Program-made: the position numbers and the translations under genes
Notes under the pieces: model-generated
What the model was told of the DNA's origin: nothing
The model's database searches: none
The model's input: only the letters and a program-made list of their open reading frames with translations
Source: Volvox africanus
Taxonomy: Eukaryota > Chlorophyta > Chlorophyceae > Chlamydomonadales > Volvocaceae
Reading direction: 5' to 3'
Length of the DNA: 64,000 nt
NCBI GenBank assembly: GCA_030268105.1
Contig: BSDZ01000112.1
Location: 186,001-250,000, forward strand
Shown: piece after piece, positions 42,397-56,253 of the stretch
Numbering within the stretch: position 1 is the first letter of the stretch
How the letters are laid out: each line of letters begins with the position of its first letter

Positions 42397-45300
42397 ATGT
42401 TGCAGACCGGACTCGCCACGGTTGAGCGTGTAGCTCCTGTGCCGGTCACAAGCCGCACAGATAGGCTTATGGCTCGCATTGCTCTTATAATCGTAGCTGG
42501 TGGATTGGTCTATGGATTCTACTCGCTTGGGGGTCCAATTTACTGGAAAGTCTACGCAACGGTCATCCACCCGTACCAGGACAAGCTTCATCCCAGTCAG
42601 CAGGCACCTGTGTCAGGTATAGCAGTTTGGAGACAGTTGGAGGGCAAGAAGGTGTTCTGGAACGACATGTTTAGTTTTCGCACTCGTATCGGCCATGACC
42701 CGCTGGCTTTCCTGATGCTGAAATCGCGCAGCGACCCAAGCGCCTCAAGTAAAGACAGTAGGCGGCAAGGGAGGCTCGGGGATAGCATTAAGCGACGGTA
42801 GAGGCGATGGTGGAGGGACAACGCAGCCTAAAGAGGAGCCAAAGGAGCAGCCTAAGGTTAATCCGCCACCTTCACACTCACCGCCGTCTCCACCATCACC
42901 ATCACCCCCACCCCCACCATCACCCCCACCTTCACCATCACCCCCACCACCACCATCACCCCCACCACCACCGTCACCATCACCACCACCATTACCACCA
43001 CCACCACCACCACCATCACCACCACCATCACCATTACCCCCACCGGCGCCTAAGTCATTTAATCCGGATGACTATCCACTGACAAGGTACACGGATTCTT
43101 GGGCCCCTGAAGCGGGAATGGAGACTGTTGACAAGTTTTGCTTGTAGGCATGGTCACTTTATGCGGAGCATTTGATGTTCTTCGCTGATAAAGGCCATCC
43201 AAAATATCACACACAGAACCACTCATGCACCCGCGCCCAAACGCGTGCAGGGCTCTGTTAGCAAGGAAACGGCCTATCAACCAACCCTGTGATGCTGGCG
43301 GTTTCGTTTTTCTATTCTGGGCATCTGGGTCCATCTGGGTTCCAGACCTCCTGTCCTGTGCGCCCGCAAACTCACCGTTCACAGCCCACTGCTAAATACA
43401 CAATTCTGCACTTTTGGTTTTTGTTCTTAGTTTTTTTTTGCACGTGCACACGCACGCACACGTATTTCTTCCTTTCCTCCACACATATACATAAACCTGC
43501 AGACATACACACGCTTGGCTGCGACTTCCAGTTCAACCCCTCGGGTCAGGGGCCCACATTATCTGTTGTGTGTAGGATAGGGGGGTACATCACCCGTGGC
43601 CACTAACCTGGCAGTCCCTACCTTCCCCGGTGTTTCGGGGCACCCTCATCCAGTCTCCCATGCCGACTTCTCCGAAATCAGTGGTTTTCTCAGGTTCAGC
43701 ACCCACCACCAGCATCTGTTGTACAATAGGTCCCGGTCTTCAATGAAATACCTGTAATGAATACGCTTTCAAGGCTTCTTTATTCTCTCCTATCCGTAAC
43801 CCCACCCATGGTCATCGCACATCGCCGCCACCGCTACTGTATTCGCAGGGAGCGCGTGGTACCGCTCCTCCAGGACGGGCTGATCATGATCACGTGGGCC
43901 AACCACCACTACCTGGACTTTGCGAAGACCTGGGTGTACAACCTCAAAAAGGTGGGTCATTGAAGGAGCGAACTTAACGAAGCAAGCGCAACCCATACAA
44001 GTATTTAGCGAAGGAAAGCTAGGGGAAAATGGTTAGGCTTTGTTGTCAGGGAGCCTAGGCCTAAACCTTGGCTAGAAAGACAACGGAAGCCCGGTCAAAG
44101 GAATCCAAGGGCATGGGAAAGAGGGACAACGGAAGCTCGGTGAAAGATGTTCATAGGCAGGGGCCCCAGAGGAGGCCCAAGGGCAAGCTGACTGGTGGAC
44201 AGAGCTCCCTACGGAGTACGGGGGCTGCGACGGGTTGGAAGTGCGTGGTGGGTCTCGAAGTTCGCTTTTGAAAACGACAGGGGGTGGGGCGGGTAAGACA
44301 AGAATCCAGGACGGAAGTGAGAAAATTGTGCTGCACGGTGGGTTAGGAAAGGTGGTTCAGGGCAGTAGGGCGGTCATAAGCTACAGGCTTGGCACCAGAA
44401 ACCCACGAGAGCGGATGGGTGGTCATGCTTTGCAACGGACTCCTTAGGAAAATCAACCCCATTCTGCAGGCACTCAATACGCATACGAAAAATGTCGGGA
44501 GGCCTGAAATGTGGTCGTGACGATCGCAGCTGTAGCGGAGGGGAGAATAGGCACATGTAGGGACTGCTAGCAGAAGAGGGCTTCTCTTGACCCGCGTGCG
44601 CCGCGTACCCATGCCTTACCTAGGCCAATACGCCTTACCTCACACCATCGAGGTCCTCCTTCTACCTTGGTGTCAATCCGCCAGGACTCCCCGCCGTTGC
44701 ATGTCCTTGTCGCTGCTTCGCAACATACATGGACACCACACACGCACGTGCGCACGCATGCGCGCACATACACATACACATACACACTGTACAGTCACGA
44801 TTTTTCCTGGATATATGTACGTATTTGTCTCTTTGCATTTCCACGCTCCTGTTTCCCGTTCCCCCCCTGTGCTTGATTTGATTCTGAGTTCCTTCGTATT
44901 CGACCCCATTCCTATAGTCGGGCGTGAGTGGTTACATGGTGGGCGCCATGGATGATGATATGCTGAAAGACCTGGTGGAGCTCAAGTTCAACTGCTGGCG
45001 CATGAACACAGGCATCACCAAGCGAGATCTGGGTTGGGGCAGTCAGAACTTTCACCTCATGGGCAGGTGAGGGCTTCTGGGATGCTCAGGAAGGGCGGGG
45101 AGGCTTGGGGTACGAAAGGTGACGGATCCATGGTCACAGGAACCCTCTCACAGACAGGGTCGGGGTGGGCCAGAGAGAGTTTGTGTTAACAGCGGACCCA
45201 TGGGTCGGCTCACAGGAAAGAAGGGGCCCATGCATACGTTTTTTTACTCAAACCTGGAAATGTGGGTGAGATCAAGGTGGAACCAGAAGTGGACTGCAGC

Positions 45301-48300
45301 AAAACTCCACTTGACATACCGGATGACGGACGAATGCGCTGCGCAGAGCGAAATGGGACCGCATTACAAAGCGAGTAAGACAAGACAACCATTTTGTTTG
45401 GGGCTTGGGGCAAGGTCTTGGGTGAAGAGGATACGTTAATGCACACATTCGTGACAGTCCAGCGGAAAGATTTGGAAACACGTGGCCCCCAGTCTCATCT
45501 GGTCTGATCTGATCTGGTCTGATCTGGTCTGGGGTGCAGGTTCAAGATCAAACTCATCCGTGATGTGTTGGCGCTGGATGTGACGGTGGTGGTGTCCGAC
45601 ATCGACACCGCCTGGCTGAAAAACCCCATCCCGTACTTCCACCGCTATCCCGATGCCGACATTTTGACCTCCACTGACCAACTGTCGCCGACTGTAAAGG
45701 ACGACTCCCTGGAGCGGTTTCCCGACGCGGGCAGCGCCTTCAACATCGGCATCATGTTGTTCAGGCCAAAGAGCAGGGAGTTCGTGGGTGAGGTTATGTT
45801 ATGGCTTACGGGATGCCGAGTGCATTGCGACCTGGTCAGCCTTGCCCCGGTGTGAGGTCGTTCGAGTATTTGCTGTATGTGGCAACATGGCTGTTAAGTT
45901 AACCGTCTTTCTTACGAAGCCTTGTCATCGTCCGTGTCTGTGTCTGTGTGTCTCTGTCTCCTCACCGGCGGCCCCCGGCACCGTACAGATGAGTGGGTTA
46001 AGGCCCTGGACGATCCGAGGATGTGGGACCAAACCGCCTTTAATGACCTGGCGCGGAAGGTGCGCTACGTCCTATATTTGGAGGAGGTGGCGGTCAGGAG
46101 GGAAAGGGGACGGGGGCGGTCAGGAGGTGCACCCACACGCCCACACGCTTAGGATGTTGGGACGACGCATGGGAACGATCTGAATGGATATGCCAATTCC
46201 AATAATTAATAAATACACAAGATATCGGTTTTATATTAATTATAGGACTTCGGAAATGATTAAGATTCCTAACGCTATCATCAGGTTGTACGCAGGTCAC
46301 GCACATGTACTGTTGATAGCATATTGTTGCGCTTTTCCCACACACACTCTCAGTGTTACATCTCTGGGTGGTTGGTAATTTGTGCTCCTTAACAGCTGTA
46401 CCAGGTCTCATCTTGCCGTCCTCCGTCCCCCCCTTCCCACAAAGTCACCGGGAGCTCTTGTCATCGGGTTGCCCTCCGTCCCCCCTTCCCTTTCCATCAT
46501 CCGCTCATATCACGACTAGTCATTTTAATCTTTCGCTCCTCAACTCCTCCAACTCCTCAACACCAGTATCAGGTCTCGTGTTGCCCGTCCCTTCCCCTCC
46601 CTTGCCCGTCAGGGCCACGGTCACTCAGAGCCCCCCAAGAACCTGTGGCTGGGCTACAACGGCAAGCTGCGTGTGGGTGTGCTGCCCTGCGCCCTGTTCG
46701 CGAGCGGACACACCTTCTTCGTGCAACACAAGTACCGGGAGCTGGGGCTGGAGCCCTACGTGGCGCACGCCACTTTCCAGTACAGCGGCACGCCAGGCAA
46801 GCGACACCGTTTCCGCGAGGAGATGCTCTTCGATGACCCGCCCGAGTACTACAACCATCCGCGTGGCTTCGTTGCCATTGAGTGAGTGTGCAGCGGCAGC
46901 CGCAGCTGCAGCTGCATAGTCTGTAATGGGCAGGGCTCGAGGGCTGGAATGGGTCGTTGGGTTTTGGCGATTGCAACTGTACCTGTAACGGCCAGGGTCA
47001 AGTCGGGATGAGATGCATGTGGTGGCGTGTCTGGGCCCTCGGTGTAGTACGCACCCAAGCAGCCAGGCAGCCAGGCAGCCAGTTCCTTATGAGAACTTCC
47101 CTTAACCCGACTGAACTCGTTAGCACCGGTACAAATTCAGGCCATTCACGAGCGCCCTGTAATAGGAAAGTTATTAACAACAATAATAAAAGGATAAAAG
47201 TATAATTTATTGATAGACAAATTTGTGCTTGAATGTCTTATTCGGTTCTTTTGTTATGCGGCATTCGCGTCACTGTCCTCCCAGCTGCGGCTTCCTTACC
47301 CTGCCCCTCGGCATCTCCGTTTGGTTTGGGTCCCCGCCTAACCCTCGCGAGATTTGGTTCGCCTCGGCTCACCCCGTTTGATTTGGTCCGCCCCGCTTAT
47401 TGCTTCTCTCTCGTCACTTATCATTTCTTGCTGCTCGGTTATGGCCCTCGTGGCGCAGCATGGACATCCCGCAAGAGCTCCTGGACCGCGCCGCCGCACC
47501 CGTGGAAGGTTCCATGACAGGTGACAAACTGGCAGATCACTTCGCTCTGGTGCACCACCAGCTCTTCCGTCTGCGGGCTGCTGTGGCAGTGGCGGTCATT
47601 ACGGGCCGCGTGGTGGTCCTGCCACCCATTTGGTGCCAGTTGGATAAGTATTGGGCGCCGCTGTACAACGGTAAGCGGGACAAGGATTGCTTTCACAGCT
47701 TCTTGGTTATAGAACTGGGGTCATGGGAAAGCGGTCGTGTCTGCAAGCGGAAAGTGGAATGTAGCAGGAGCGAGGTGTATGTGTGTGGGAAGGGGGAACT
47801 GAAATGAGGTGGGGGGACGTAGGGTGTTGTCCAAACCATATCTTACAATACTGTCCTTCCCCTCGCGAAACGCGCCCTCTGATTCACTCAAGCCATACGG
47901 CGGAAAGCCATAGGGCACTTCCGAAGCCCTCTTCCGAATCTCCACCAATATGACCTTGATCTTCTTATACGGCTGCTGTCTGAGCTGCTCTCGTCGACCT
48001 CTCCCCTTTCCTGCCATCTGCTCCCTCTTTAATAGATCGTCTAATCCCTGCCACATCTCCTAACTAGGCAACATCCCGGGCACCGCGTGGAAGAAGCCCT
48101 TCATCTGCCCAGCTGACCACGTGCTGGACCTAGAGGGCGGCTGGTACCCGCAGCGCCCCGAGTTCGGGCCACACCTGGAGTACCGCGAGTACTCATTCTT
48201 CAACAACCCTAGGTGAAAAGCAGTTGTTGGGGGCTTCGGGGGCGTAATCAGAGTCCCTATTGGCCTTAGCTCTAAGTCAGCCGCGTCATAGTCCTATTGC

Positions 48301-51300
48301 CGCAGCTAGACACGCGACACTAAGACAACCGCGATCAAATGAGCTACTGAGACTGCAACGGCAAAAACACGTAGGAGGACCTAGCCTCCCGCAAAGCGGG
48401 GCACGAGAGCGGTGAGGCAAATAGCAAATCGAATGCTGATGAAATCTGCGAGGTGGTGAAGGCGAAACTACCACAAAACACAGCGGAGCGAGAGAGAGGC
48501 AACAGCAGCGATATCGAGGGGGCAGGGGGCGTGGGGGCAAGGTTCGGGGAGGTTTACGGTTCCAGGGGTTGAGAGAAAGAAGGAGGAGTTCATCCATCCT
48601 ACATGCCAACCCTGGCTTTTATATCTTATGTTGTCGGTTCTGATGCGCCGTCTTTTTCAATCGGCGAGGTTCGGGCACAATAAGGCCACTGTTCAATTTG
48701 CTTTCATCGCACCGTTTACGGATCCCTCCATTCGGGTCCATTCCTGGAGCCTCCATCCTAATGGGGTGCTAAAAACGCGAAAGAACAGCGGAATGGGGGG
48801 CAAAAGCTGCACACCTGGGGCGCTAACCTTGGGGATGGGGCATAGAGGATCTCCAAAGGGTGTCTGGGTGGGTTGGGGTTACACCATTCTGGGCAGCAAT
48901 GTGGTGCCCCCGCTTCAAAATCCAGGCACTCGTGTGAGAAATTTTATATCAGAGTGCCTGCTTACGCCACTGAATCATGGACCGGTAAATGCGCCATTGA
49001 CCTGACATTCATCGCCTAAGCTTCAAGACACGTTGCCGCATGTGCATGCAGGATGTCAAAGGCGGTCAATGACAGTCGAGTCACGGTGGTTATCTGCAAA
49101 CCGGGTGAAGCTGACTGCTCCAATGGCGACGCGCCAGCGCCGGTCAAAGTAAGTGGGTCTGGCTCTGCGTCCGCTCCCGGCTATGGCTCAACCAGAACGC
49201 GTTATCGGGATATAGGCGTAATAGGAAAGGAGAGTTCAGCGCTCACCTTAATGCTGTCGGGGAGCGCACCAACACGTATTCGGTGGAATGGGGTCACAGG
49301 GCTCATTTGGACAACCATGTAGCGATGAAACCTCGTATCGTAAGGCTCCCGGATTTTTGCTGCGAGTTCTTAATTGCGTTCCTCCGGTACCGCTGGTCGC
49401 CACTCCGTCCGCTTCCGCAGGACGGCGCGGTGCGGCTGGCGCAGTATTTGAACAGCGACCAAATCAACAAGGCGCTGGAAGGAGTGCGGGATTACAAGAT
49501 CATCACTCTGAAAAACGCGGCTGCGGCCTTCAAGGAGTTCAGCAATCCCGAGGTTCGTTGATGGTTGGTTATTGGGCAGGTCAGGTGCTTGTGTGTGTGT
49601 ATTTTGGGGGGGGGGATAGTCATTAGAGACGAGTATATCGGACCAGCGCAACTTTATCGGATTGACCGCCATGTAGGTCAGACATCCTGCGAAAGCAATC
49701 CTGGTGAAAAAGGGACATGTGGTTATCTCCGATGATCGCTGGCGATGGTGTCTCTGGCTGGGGTGGTTCGCGGCGGCAGATCTCCAACGAGAGCGTGTCA
49801 GCAGGCTTGGGATGTTATCAGCCATTAGCCGCCCCAAAAACCTCTCGTCCAAAGCCTATGAGTGAGCCACAGCATCGATACACGTATGCATGTCGAGAAG
49901 ATGGGCCGCAGCCTTCATCCCCAGGCGTGGCAACTGAAGATTTAAGAACTGAAAAGGTGCCAGATTAATGCTTTATGTGAAGGGCGATATTATATATACA
50001 CATATATAATCTGATTTAATGCATGTGTGGGGCGAAGTTGTCTCAGCCCTGAAGCTAGTTCTTCCTTTTGTTACTTGCTCATTGGATGTTTCGTGTTGTC
50101 GGTTATATTGATCCGATGCTGGTTACACCCCTCCCCATTGCCTGAGCCATCCACAGAAGCAGCAGCAATACGTGAACCGCATGAACCATTATGCTTCGGT
50201 TTTCTGCTGCCTGGCGAACAACCCGGGCTGGATCTGGTGAGGAGGGGGGACCGGGAGGCGGTAAAGAGGAAATGGGCCCTGGACAGGAACAGGGTTAGCA
50301 CACGTCCCGCGCCGCACCAAGGGCAGGAAAACGAAGCGGGAGGGAGGACGGGTGGTGTATGTATGTGTATTTGTTGTGGGTATGGGTTTGCGGAGAGCGA
50401 GCGAGCGGCAGGCGCATTACTATGCTGTTCTGGCCATCCAAATGATTATTATAATTATGGTGTGTCGTGTGCAGCATCGTGTATGTCTCCTGCGTCATGC
50501 CGGTACTGCGGAAAAGCAAACATTGTGTGCGCGATGTCATGTGCATATAAGCGTACATGTCAGTGCGTTAACAGTTCGAGTAGATACAAGAAAAAAGGGG
50601 AACATGCAGTGGCGCGAATTAACTTCATTTAAAATGGTGGAGTGATTTGGGAGAAGAAAGCTGCCGAGGGGAAAAAGAGCGAACCCAGACGCCTTCGCGC
50701 AGTGTTATCTCTGACTTGGCACACGGCGCATATGCATAAATTTGTCCTGGCAGCTGCGTTGCCTATTGCACTTTGCGCTTTCCCTTCTCCTCCCTTTTTT
50801 TCATTCCCATTTCATGTATCCTTCTCCCTCCATTCTCTTGCTGCCGCCACCGCCAACGTCCAACCTATGCCACTCAGGTACGACTTCTTCGCCGACCGAG
50901 CACACCACGACCGCTTCCACCGCGAGTTTGGTGAGCAGTGGATGCCCAGACACGGCGACACTTCCACGAAAGTTGAGGGCTACCAGCCTGCTAAGCCGCT
51001 GGCTGGTGCCGGCGCCGCCACACACCGCCGTGGGCTGCTGAACGCGCTGTTGGCAAGCGGCGTCCTCCACAAGCAGGGCCAAGACGTTATCATTAAGGAC
51101 GACACAGCTGCCCAACGGGACCAGGAGGGGCACCAAGGTGGTGTGGTGCTGCAAACCGGAGTGGGACCGGAGGCACTAATGCAGCTGCTGGATGTTGGGC
51201 TCCCCCGCCGACTGCAGAGCGAGCGGGAAAAGCTGGAGGTGGGTCCGGTTTGGGAAATTTGGGGCATCGGGGACGAGCAACCGGAAGTTTTAAGGTGCTG

Positions 51301-51451
51301 TTGTGGGGCTTTTTTGGGAAAGGAGCTGCGTGCGCTTCTGGGTATGCTTTTACTGACTCCACTGCTCTTAGCGGAGGCGCATAGGTTGCCTAGGGTGGGG
51401 TGGGGTGGGGGGGAAAGCTCAGAGGCAATGGTGAGGGGGGTGGCAGCGTGA
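42397..51451 (+). CDS. GT77-type glycosyltransferase (XEG113/RRA-like) with Pro-rich stem
   Basis: Thirteen exons join in phase: 42397-42616, 42732-43086, 43849-43951, 44918-45066, 45540-45787, 45989-46059, 46613-46881, 47459-47670, 48068-48212, 49052-49148, 49421-49552, 50157-50236 and 50878 onward. The result is about 880 residues. It is a type II membrane protein: a short cytosolic tail, a membrane helix at 26-45, and a Gly/Lys then SPPPP-rich stem (about 116-182). The catalytic domain follows: LIMITWANHHYLDFAK, the DxD metal/sugar-nucleotide motif SDIDTAW (296-298), SAFNIGIMLFRP, DQTAFNDLA and the XEG113-like part PPIWCQLDKYWAPLYNG and YVNRMNHYASVFCCL. Plant relatives add arabinose to hydroxyproline in extensins, in the Golgi. 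The C-terminus is uncertain: a possible donor at 51239 may lead to another exon, otherwise the frame stops at 51451. Confidence 0.9.
42880..43050 (+). repeat. (CCACCATCACCC) proline-codon repeat in GT77 stem
   Basis: In the coding frame it gives SPPPPPSPPP-type sequence; other frames give poly-His on the same strand and Val/Met runs on the opposite strand, which are artefacts. Confidence 0.85.
43660..43735 (-). repeat. Dispersed repeat family R1, reverse partial copy in GT77 intron 2
   Basis: The reverse complement shares TACAACAGA, TGGTGGTGGGTGCTGAACC and the AAAACCACTGATTTCGG block with copy C near 19270-19345. Confidence 0.65.
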
Positions 51452-53249
51452 GGCTAGCCAGTGGCACAGGGGTCGGCAGGAGGTCATCTGATCGGGATGA
51501 CGCACGGCTCCTGTACATGTGACTCCTGACTGCCTCGTGACCAGCTTCAATCACGGCTCACAGAGCCAGGGGCTGTCGGGGCAGTTTGTTACGGTCATCG
51601 CTAGCAGGGCTAGAACTCCCTTCCAGCTGGCCGTTCAAATGGAAAACACCATAATACATCTGTTTGCACCCGCGCCTGGCGAGTATGGCACCAACCAGAC
51701 TCCCTTGCTCACAACTTGCCTTGTATCGTGGTGGGAACAATCCACAGGAGGTGCGCTTCGTCAGCGCTATGGAGCTTAATGCGATGTACTCCTCACCGTA
51801 AGAAGGGACTGACCCACAATTGAAGATGATCTCTGAGGGGTTGTGGCCGGGGTGCACACCCGCCTGCTGACCGAGAGAACGGTAGGGCGACATTCCTATG
51901 CCAACCATTTACCAGGATGTCAAACGTGGAACCATCCACCCAGTGATGCGCTTTTTGAGCGTGCTTATTTACATGCCTTCCGGACTGCCTGTTCCCATGG
52001 CAGTATTCTGCCCGATTGTGTAGAAGAGCGATAACCGAGTGGGTCCAGTGTGGGACATGGACGACTACTGCAAAGGCGCGGACCCCCAAAGATTGTCGGT
52101 TAGCTATAGAGGGGGGGGCGTCGTATGACTACTGCGAGTGCAGGTGCACCGGTTTCGTTGGAGCGTCTATGCGAGCGGGAGGGAGGCAATAGTGATTCGC
52201 GTGGTTTCTGGAACCACACCTTCAATGTGTTTTTTCGAATGATTTCCTCAGAACTAACTTGAGCTGAAACCATGTGCATATGCCATGGGCTGCCCAGGCA
52301 AGCATCCATTTCAAGCCATCGTGTACTTTGGCTGGTCTGCTCACTTGTACTGGTTTCTAGAAAGCAGGGGCGATGAAACGCTGGAACATGCACACCGCCC
52401 CACAATTATCCTTTGACTTCAGTGCAGGATGCAGTGTAACCCGAAATGATAATCCAAGCCCCTGTCATCACGTCAGGACGCACGAAATTTGGAGGATTGC
52501 ACCCGCTAGGTGCCAGGAATAACTGAAGCAATTATAGCATAGAGAGATGAATGACTGATATAATGTCAGCAAAGAACAGGGTGTTAGGACAAGACACTGA
52601 CATCCACGATGTGAGGCCGTAACACATTAATGACCAGCGAGGACGGGCTGGCAGAAATTCAAGTGCATAGGGTATTATGCATTCCAGGCGCACAGGGTCT
52701 ATGGCCCCGGATGAACAGGGGGAGATGTCATGATGGCAGCTTGCCGGTGGTACTGTGTTCCTAATTTTTCCACTCCCTGCCTGGTCGCCTCCCAACACTT
52801 CTAGCAAGTTAAACACATGCTGATATATTTGTAGCCTACGATGACCCATCCAGTGGTAGCTGCATGAAGGAATGATCGACTCTTCATAGTTATCAAATAT
52901 GTGAAGGCTGGACTGGTTTTGCCATGCACACAAGTGGGTTACGCGCATATAGGGGTAAACTCCTGGTCAGGAGGAGTTTGGCATCGGACTAGGTCATCGC
53001 AAGGGATGTCACCACCTGCGCATGGCCATGTACGCACTGACTCATGAAGGATGGGCATTTTGAGAACTAATCAATGTTTAAGTTTGGAATAACGAATGCG
53101 CGTCCGTACCAAGCTGCCACCGTCGGTACGCGTCGGCATAAGTCGGTAAGCACCTGCATGACTACGTCCTTGCATCTTCCTCGACCTGCACGGCGACCGT
53201 CCCCGATTGTCTCACCTTTTCATGGTTATAACCGTTGTTATTGTACTCG
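51452..53249. other. Intergenic stretch
   Basis: No supported gene; it may contain a last exon of the GT77 gene that I could not identify. Confidence 0.5.
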
Positions 53250-53432
53250 TTAACATCTTTTATGTCCATCCTCCACCCGATAAGCTCCCCTAGGAAACCA
53301 TCCTTCATTTTGGGCATATATACACCACTCCAATCCGGCTGTACGACTTCCAACATCATTACATGTATAGCTTGCGGAGGCCATCGCCCACAACGCGAGT
53401 AAGAGAAACAGATGAGATAGCCACGCAGTCAT
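53250..53432 (-). CDS. Possible first exon of a secreted protein
   Basis: The ATG at 53432 opens MTAWLSHLFLLLALWAMASA, a well-formed signal peptide with an ASA cleavage-type end. It is followed by SYTCNDVGSRTAGLEWC. The frame ends at 53250, or earlier by splicing. No further exons were found, so this stands on the signal peptide alone. Confidence 0.25.
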   Translation of the reverse strand: MTAWLSHLFLLLALWAMASASYTCNDVGSRTAGLEWCIYAQNEGWFPRGAYRVEDGHKRC

Positions 53433-53975
53433 AGCAATGAAAATGGACCCGTCCTGAACTCCCTGCCTTCCATTTGTTCCCAGTACAGAACCCCTCCCTT
53501 GCTTCGCGAGTAATGGATAAATGAACGTAGCTATGAATTCATCAGCAGCTGCTACGTGGAACCTTGCGCGGATGGAACCTTCACATCTTGGCAAGATGAC
53601 GCTTGTTGTTTGGCCGAGTCTCCACCTCCTGCCAATGTCATTGCTTTCCCCCCAAGTCCAATACGGCGTGCGTGTTCCACACCCGTATCATGCTGCGTCA
53701 CCATCACAGGCACAGCCGGGCCTCACTTCAGCCTTACGATAGGCACCCCCAAACCCCGCTCCGCCCTTCTCCAAGCCCACCCCTTCACTTCTTTCTTAGT
53801 TGTAGATGCCCATAGCCATTTCTTTTGTGCGTGAGTCACCAAGTATGCGCTTTCGGCTACCCTTTCTAAGCAGAATGAACCCCGGACACGTCGCGGCGAC
53901 GACGTGGCGCAGTTGCCGCAACACCAATGACGGCCGCAGCAAAAGCACTCCGTTGCGCCCACTGCCCAGATCCCG

Positions 53976-56253
53976 CTATTGCGACTTCTTGCTTTCCTCC
54001 GCACCTTCATCACCCCTACCCTCTGCGGCCTTTTGGGCCACCTCCGTAGCCTCCGGTGCGGCTTCACTAAATTTGAGCACATCATTGAATTCACCCGCCA
54101 AGAAGGCGTGGCCCAACACGGCACCCAGTACGGCAGGTACGATATACAGGAGTGCAGGCTGCGCGGCCTGAGATGGCAATGATCGGAGAGAATGGGACAA
54201 ATGGAGGCAAGGGGGCAAAGAAAGGGAGATACGTGATACAAATACTACTGGGTTTGTGGCGCAGTTTGCTATCCATGGAAGCGGGCATTGTTTGGCACAT
54301 GTAGTGTATCTTAATACGTAGTGCCGCGCGAGTGAGGATCTTCGGAAGTTTACGTCACTTAACAGTCTGGTGCCGAAGCCAGGACTCTAAGTGGCATCTA
54401 GCTTTCTCCCCTTGAACCATGAATCACCCAGCCCAACCCGAGGGCCTACAGAACAAACCAACTTTAGGATAACCCCCTGACCATTTCCTGTGCTAGAGCA
54501 CAATACATTTCCAGTTTTCGCTGTCAGACCTTTCTTTGAGTATAACATCATATAAAGTATCCAGCTTACCTGAAACACGTTCATGACCACGATTGTGGCC
54601 GCAAGGCCCGCTATATAGCCTCCAAACGCCGACCTGAAATACTTTGAGCGGAAGTTGCGGTGCACGTCATAGCGCAGGATTAGCGCCACAAAGACACCTG
54701 TGCACAAAACGCCGAAGAACGGCATCGCCAGCCGGAACGGGGAATGGCATAACGTAAGCATCTATTGCGGAACCCCAACTTCCGGGCCACAGGCAGGGAC
54801 AAGCTCGGGCACTGTCGTAAAATTGGGGTATCTCTGAAGGGCCAGTACAGCGAGTCGAGGCACGCATCTAAGAGCCAGCGCTTGCGATGGGACTCAAAGA
54901 TTGCCCTCCAGTCCAAAAGTAAACAAGGGCGCAGTATAATACGTCCTCTTTCTGTTATGTAAGCAACGCGCTGGGGGGCTGAGGATGATGGGGGCAACGT
55001 AAGGTGTTTCAGAAGGCGCAGGAAGGATGGATGGCGATTCAACTTGGCCTCCATGGGTCACGTCAAAACACGCCACACCACACCACGCCATGAGCGCTAC
55101 ATACACCCTCCATACAACCCACGGCGACACGGACTACACGTTTGTGCTTTGCTGCTGCGTATGTTGCTGTGGATTGGGAGGAATGTGCGCGAAAACGGAA
55201 ACCGTACGCCACGCCTTAAAAGGAGGATAGTGGCGTATTAAGTGGCGTATTAAGGAGGATAAGAGCTCCGAAACCCAGCTAATCCCACAAGGCAATTTCC
55301 CAATCTGCACTGTTAGCATGTTTCGGCTGCACGTCTACACCTCCCTTAACGTTTTTTCCTCATACTATGCACCATACGATGCCTAAGATTTATTTCTTAC
55401 CTGGGATAACGATGTCTCCAAGGCCCAGCATTGCGAAAGGCCGCTTTCCATCCTCCAGCATGCCGGGGCGTGGGAAAAGCAACTTGATAGGTCCGTCAAA
55501 ATTCTTGGCGACGGACACCATCACCGGAGTGCAGAAAACCCAAAAGATATCGTAGAAGAACAAGCCGGTGAGCAGGATGGTTCCCACTTGAACCGAGCCC
55601 AAGCTGAGGTGCTCAATACCCTCCAGGCAGAACGACAACCCCAACATGTTGTTCGCAAACCAATGCTTCTTAACGTAGTACCAGGCACAGAAGCCCAAGC
55701 TGATTGTCCCCAAGATCAGCTCGGGAACTGTCGGCCTCATACTGCCATCTGAATTATCAAAAACATAGGGAATTTTTATCCGCGGCAGCCCCATCTCCCG
55801 GTGACGAATACTCTCTGGAAATAGATCCAGTAAATATGGAAGGACGGACGCCGTAAGGACAACGATAGCGATACCGCCCAGGTACAGGGACAGCAACGCA
55901 TTCACAATCCACTTAGGCACAAACTTAAACAGCAAAAACAACCCAAAAAGGACAGCGCTGCCCACAATAGGGAAACGTATTGCATCCTTCTTTGTCATGC
56001 TCTCAGCTGGAGGTGCAGGTTTGACAGATCTCCATGACCCCGCATAAACTGCTAATGATGCCGTCGCCACGATGTTAAAATTTGCAGGCACATTAACGAA
56101 AAGGGGTGCTATACTGAGGCATAGCAGAAGGATATGGGCTGCGAGTGCTGGTCGGTCACTATGTGAAATTGAAGCTTGGGAGGTGACGGCTGCCATGCTG
56201 CTTCCAAGATCGCCAAGGCGCGTGTAAGGTTTCAGAGTAATAAGGTTCGTCAA
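53976..56253 (-). CDS. SPP: Signal peptide peptidase (GxGD aspartyl protease)
   Basis: Three exons, 56253-55401, 54697-54570 and 54167-53976, join in phase to 390 residues; an in-frame ATG at 56196 gives 371, nearer the plant SPP length of about 344. The protein is an ER intramembrane protease of the presenilin class that cuts leftover signal peptides. All three active-site motifs are present: YD (FFYDIFWVF, D235), GLGD (D280) and PAL (QPALLYIVP, 331-333). SVKPAPPAESMTKKDAIRFP, KKHWFANNMLGLSFCLEGIE and KNFDGPIKLLFP match plant SPPs closely. The intron after the GLGDIVIPG exon is about 700 bp. The acidic tail (EAAPEATEVAQKAAEGRGDE) has no clear KKxx retention signal. Confidence 0.96.

Noticed and set aside
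42749..42760. Frameshift in GT77 exon 1
   Set aside because: The apparent frame change is explained by a 115-bp intron (42617-42731) with proper GT..AG ends.
42807..43082. Poly-His open frame on the plus strand and Val/Met-rich frame on the minus strand
   Set aside because: They are other frames of the proline-codon repeat in the GT77 stem; the Pro frame alone joins in phase to both neighbouring exons.
52532..52948. 138-residue minus-strand open frame
   Set aside because: No domain, no codon bias, no splice context; looks like chance.
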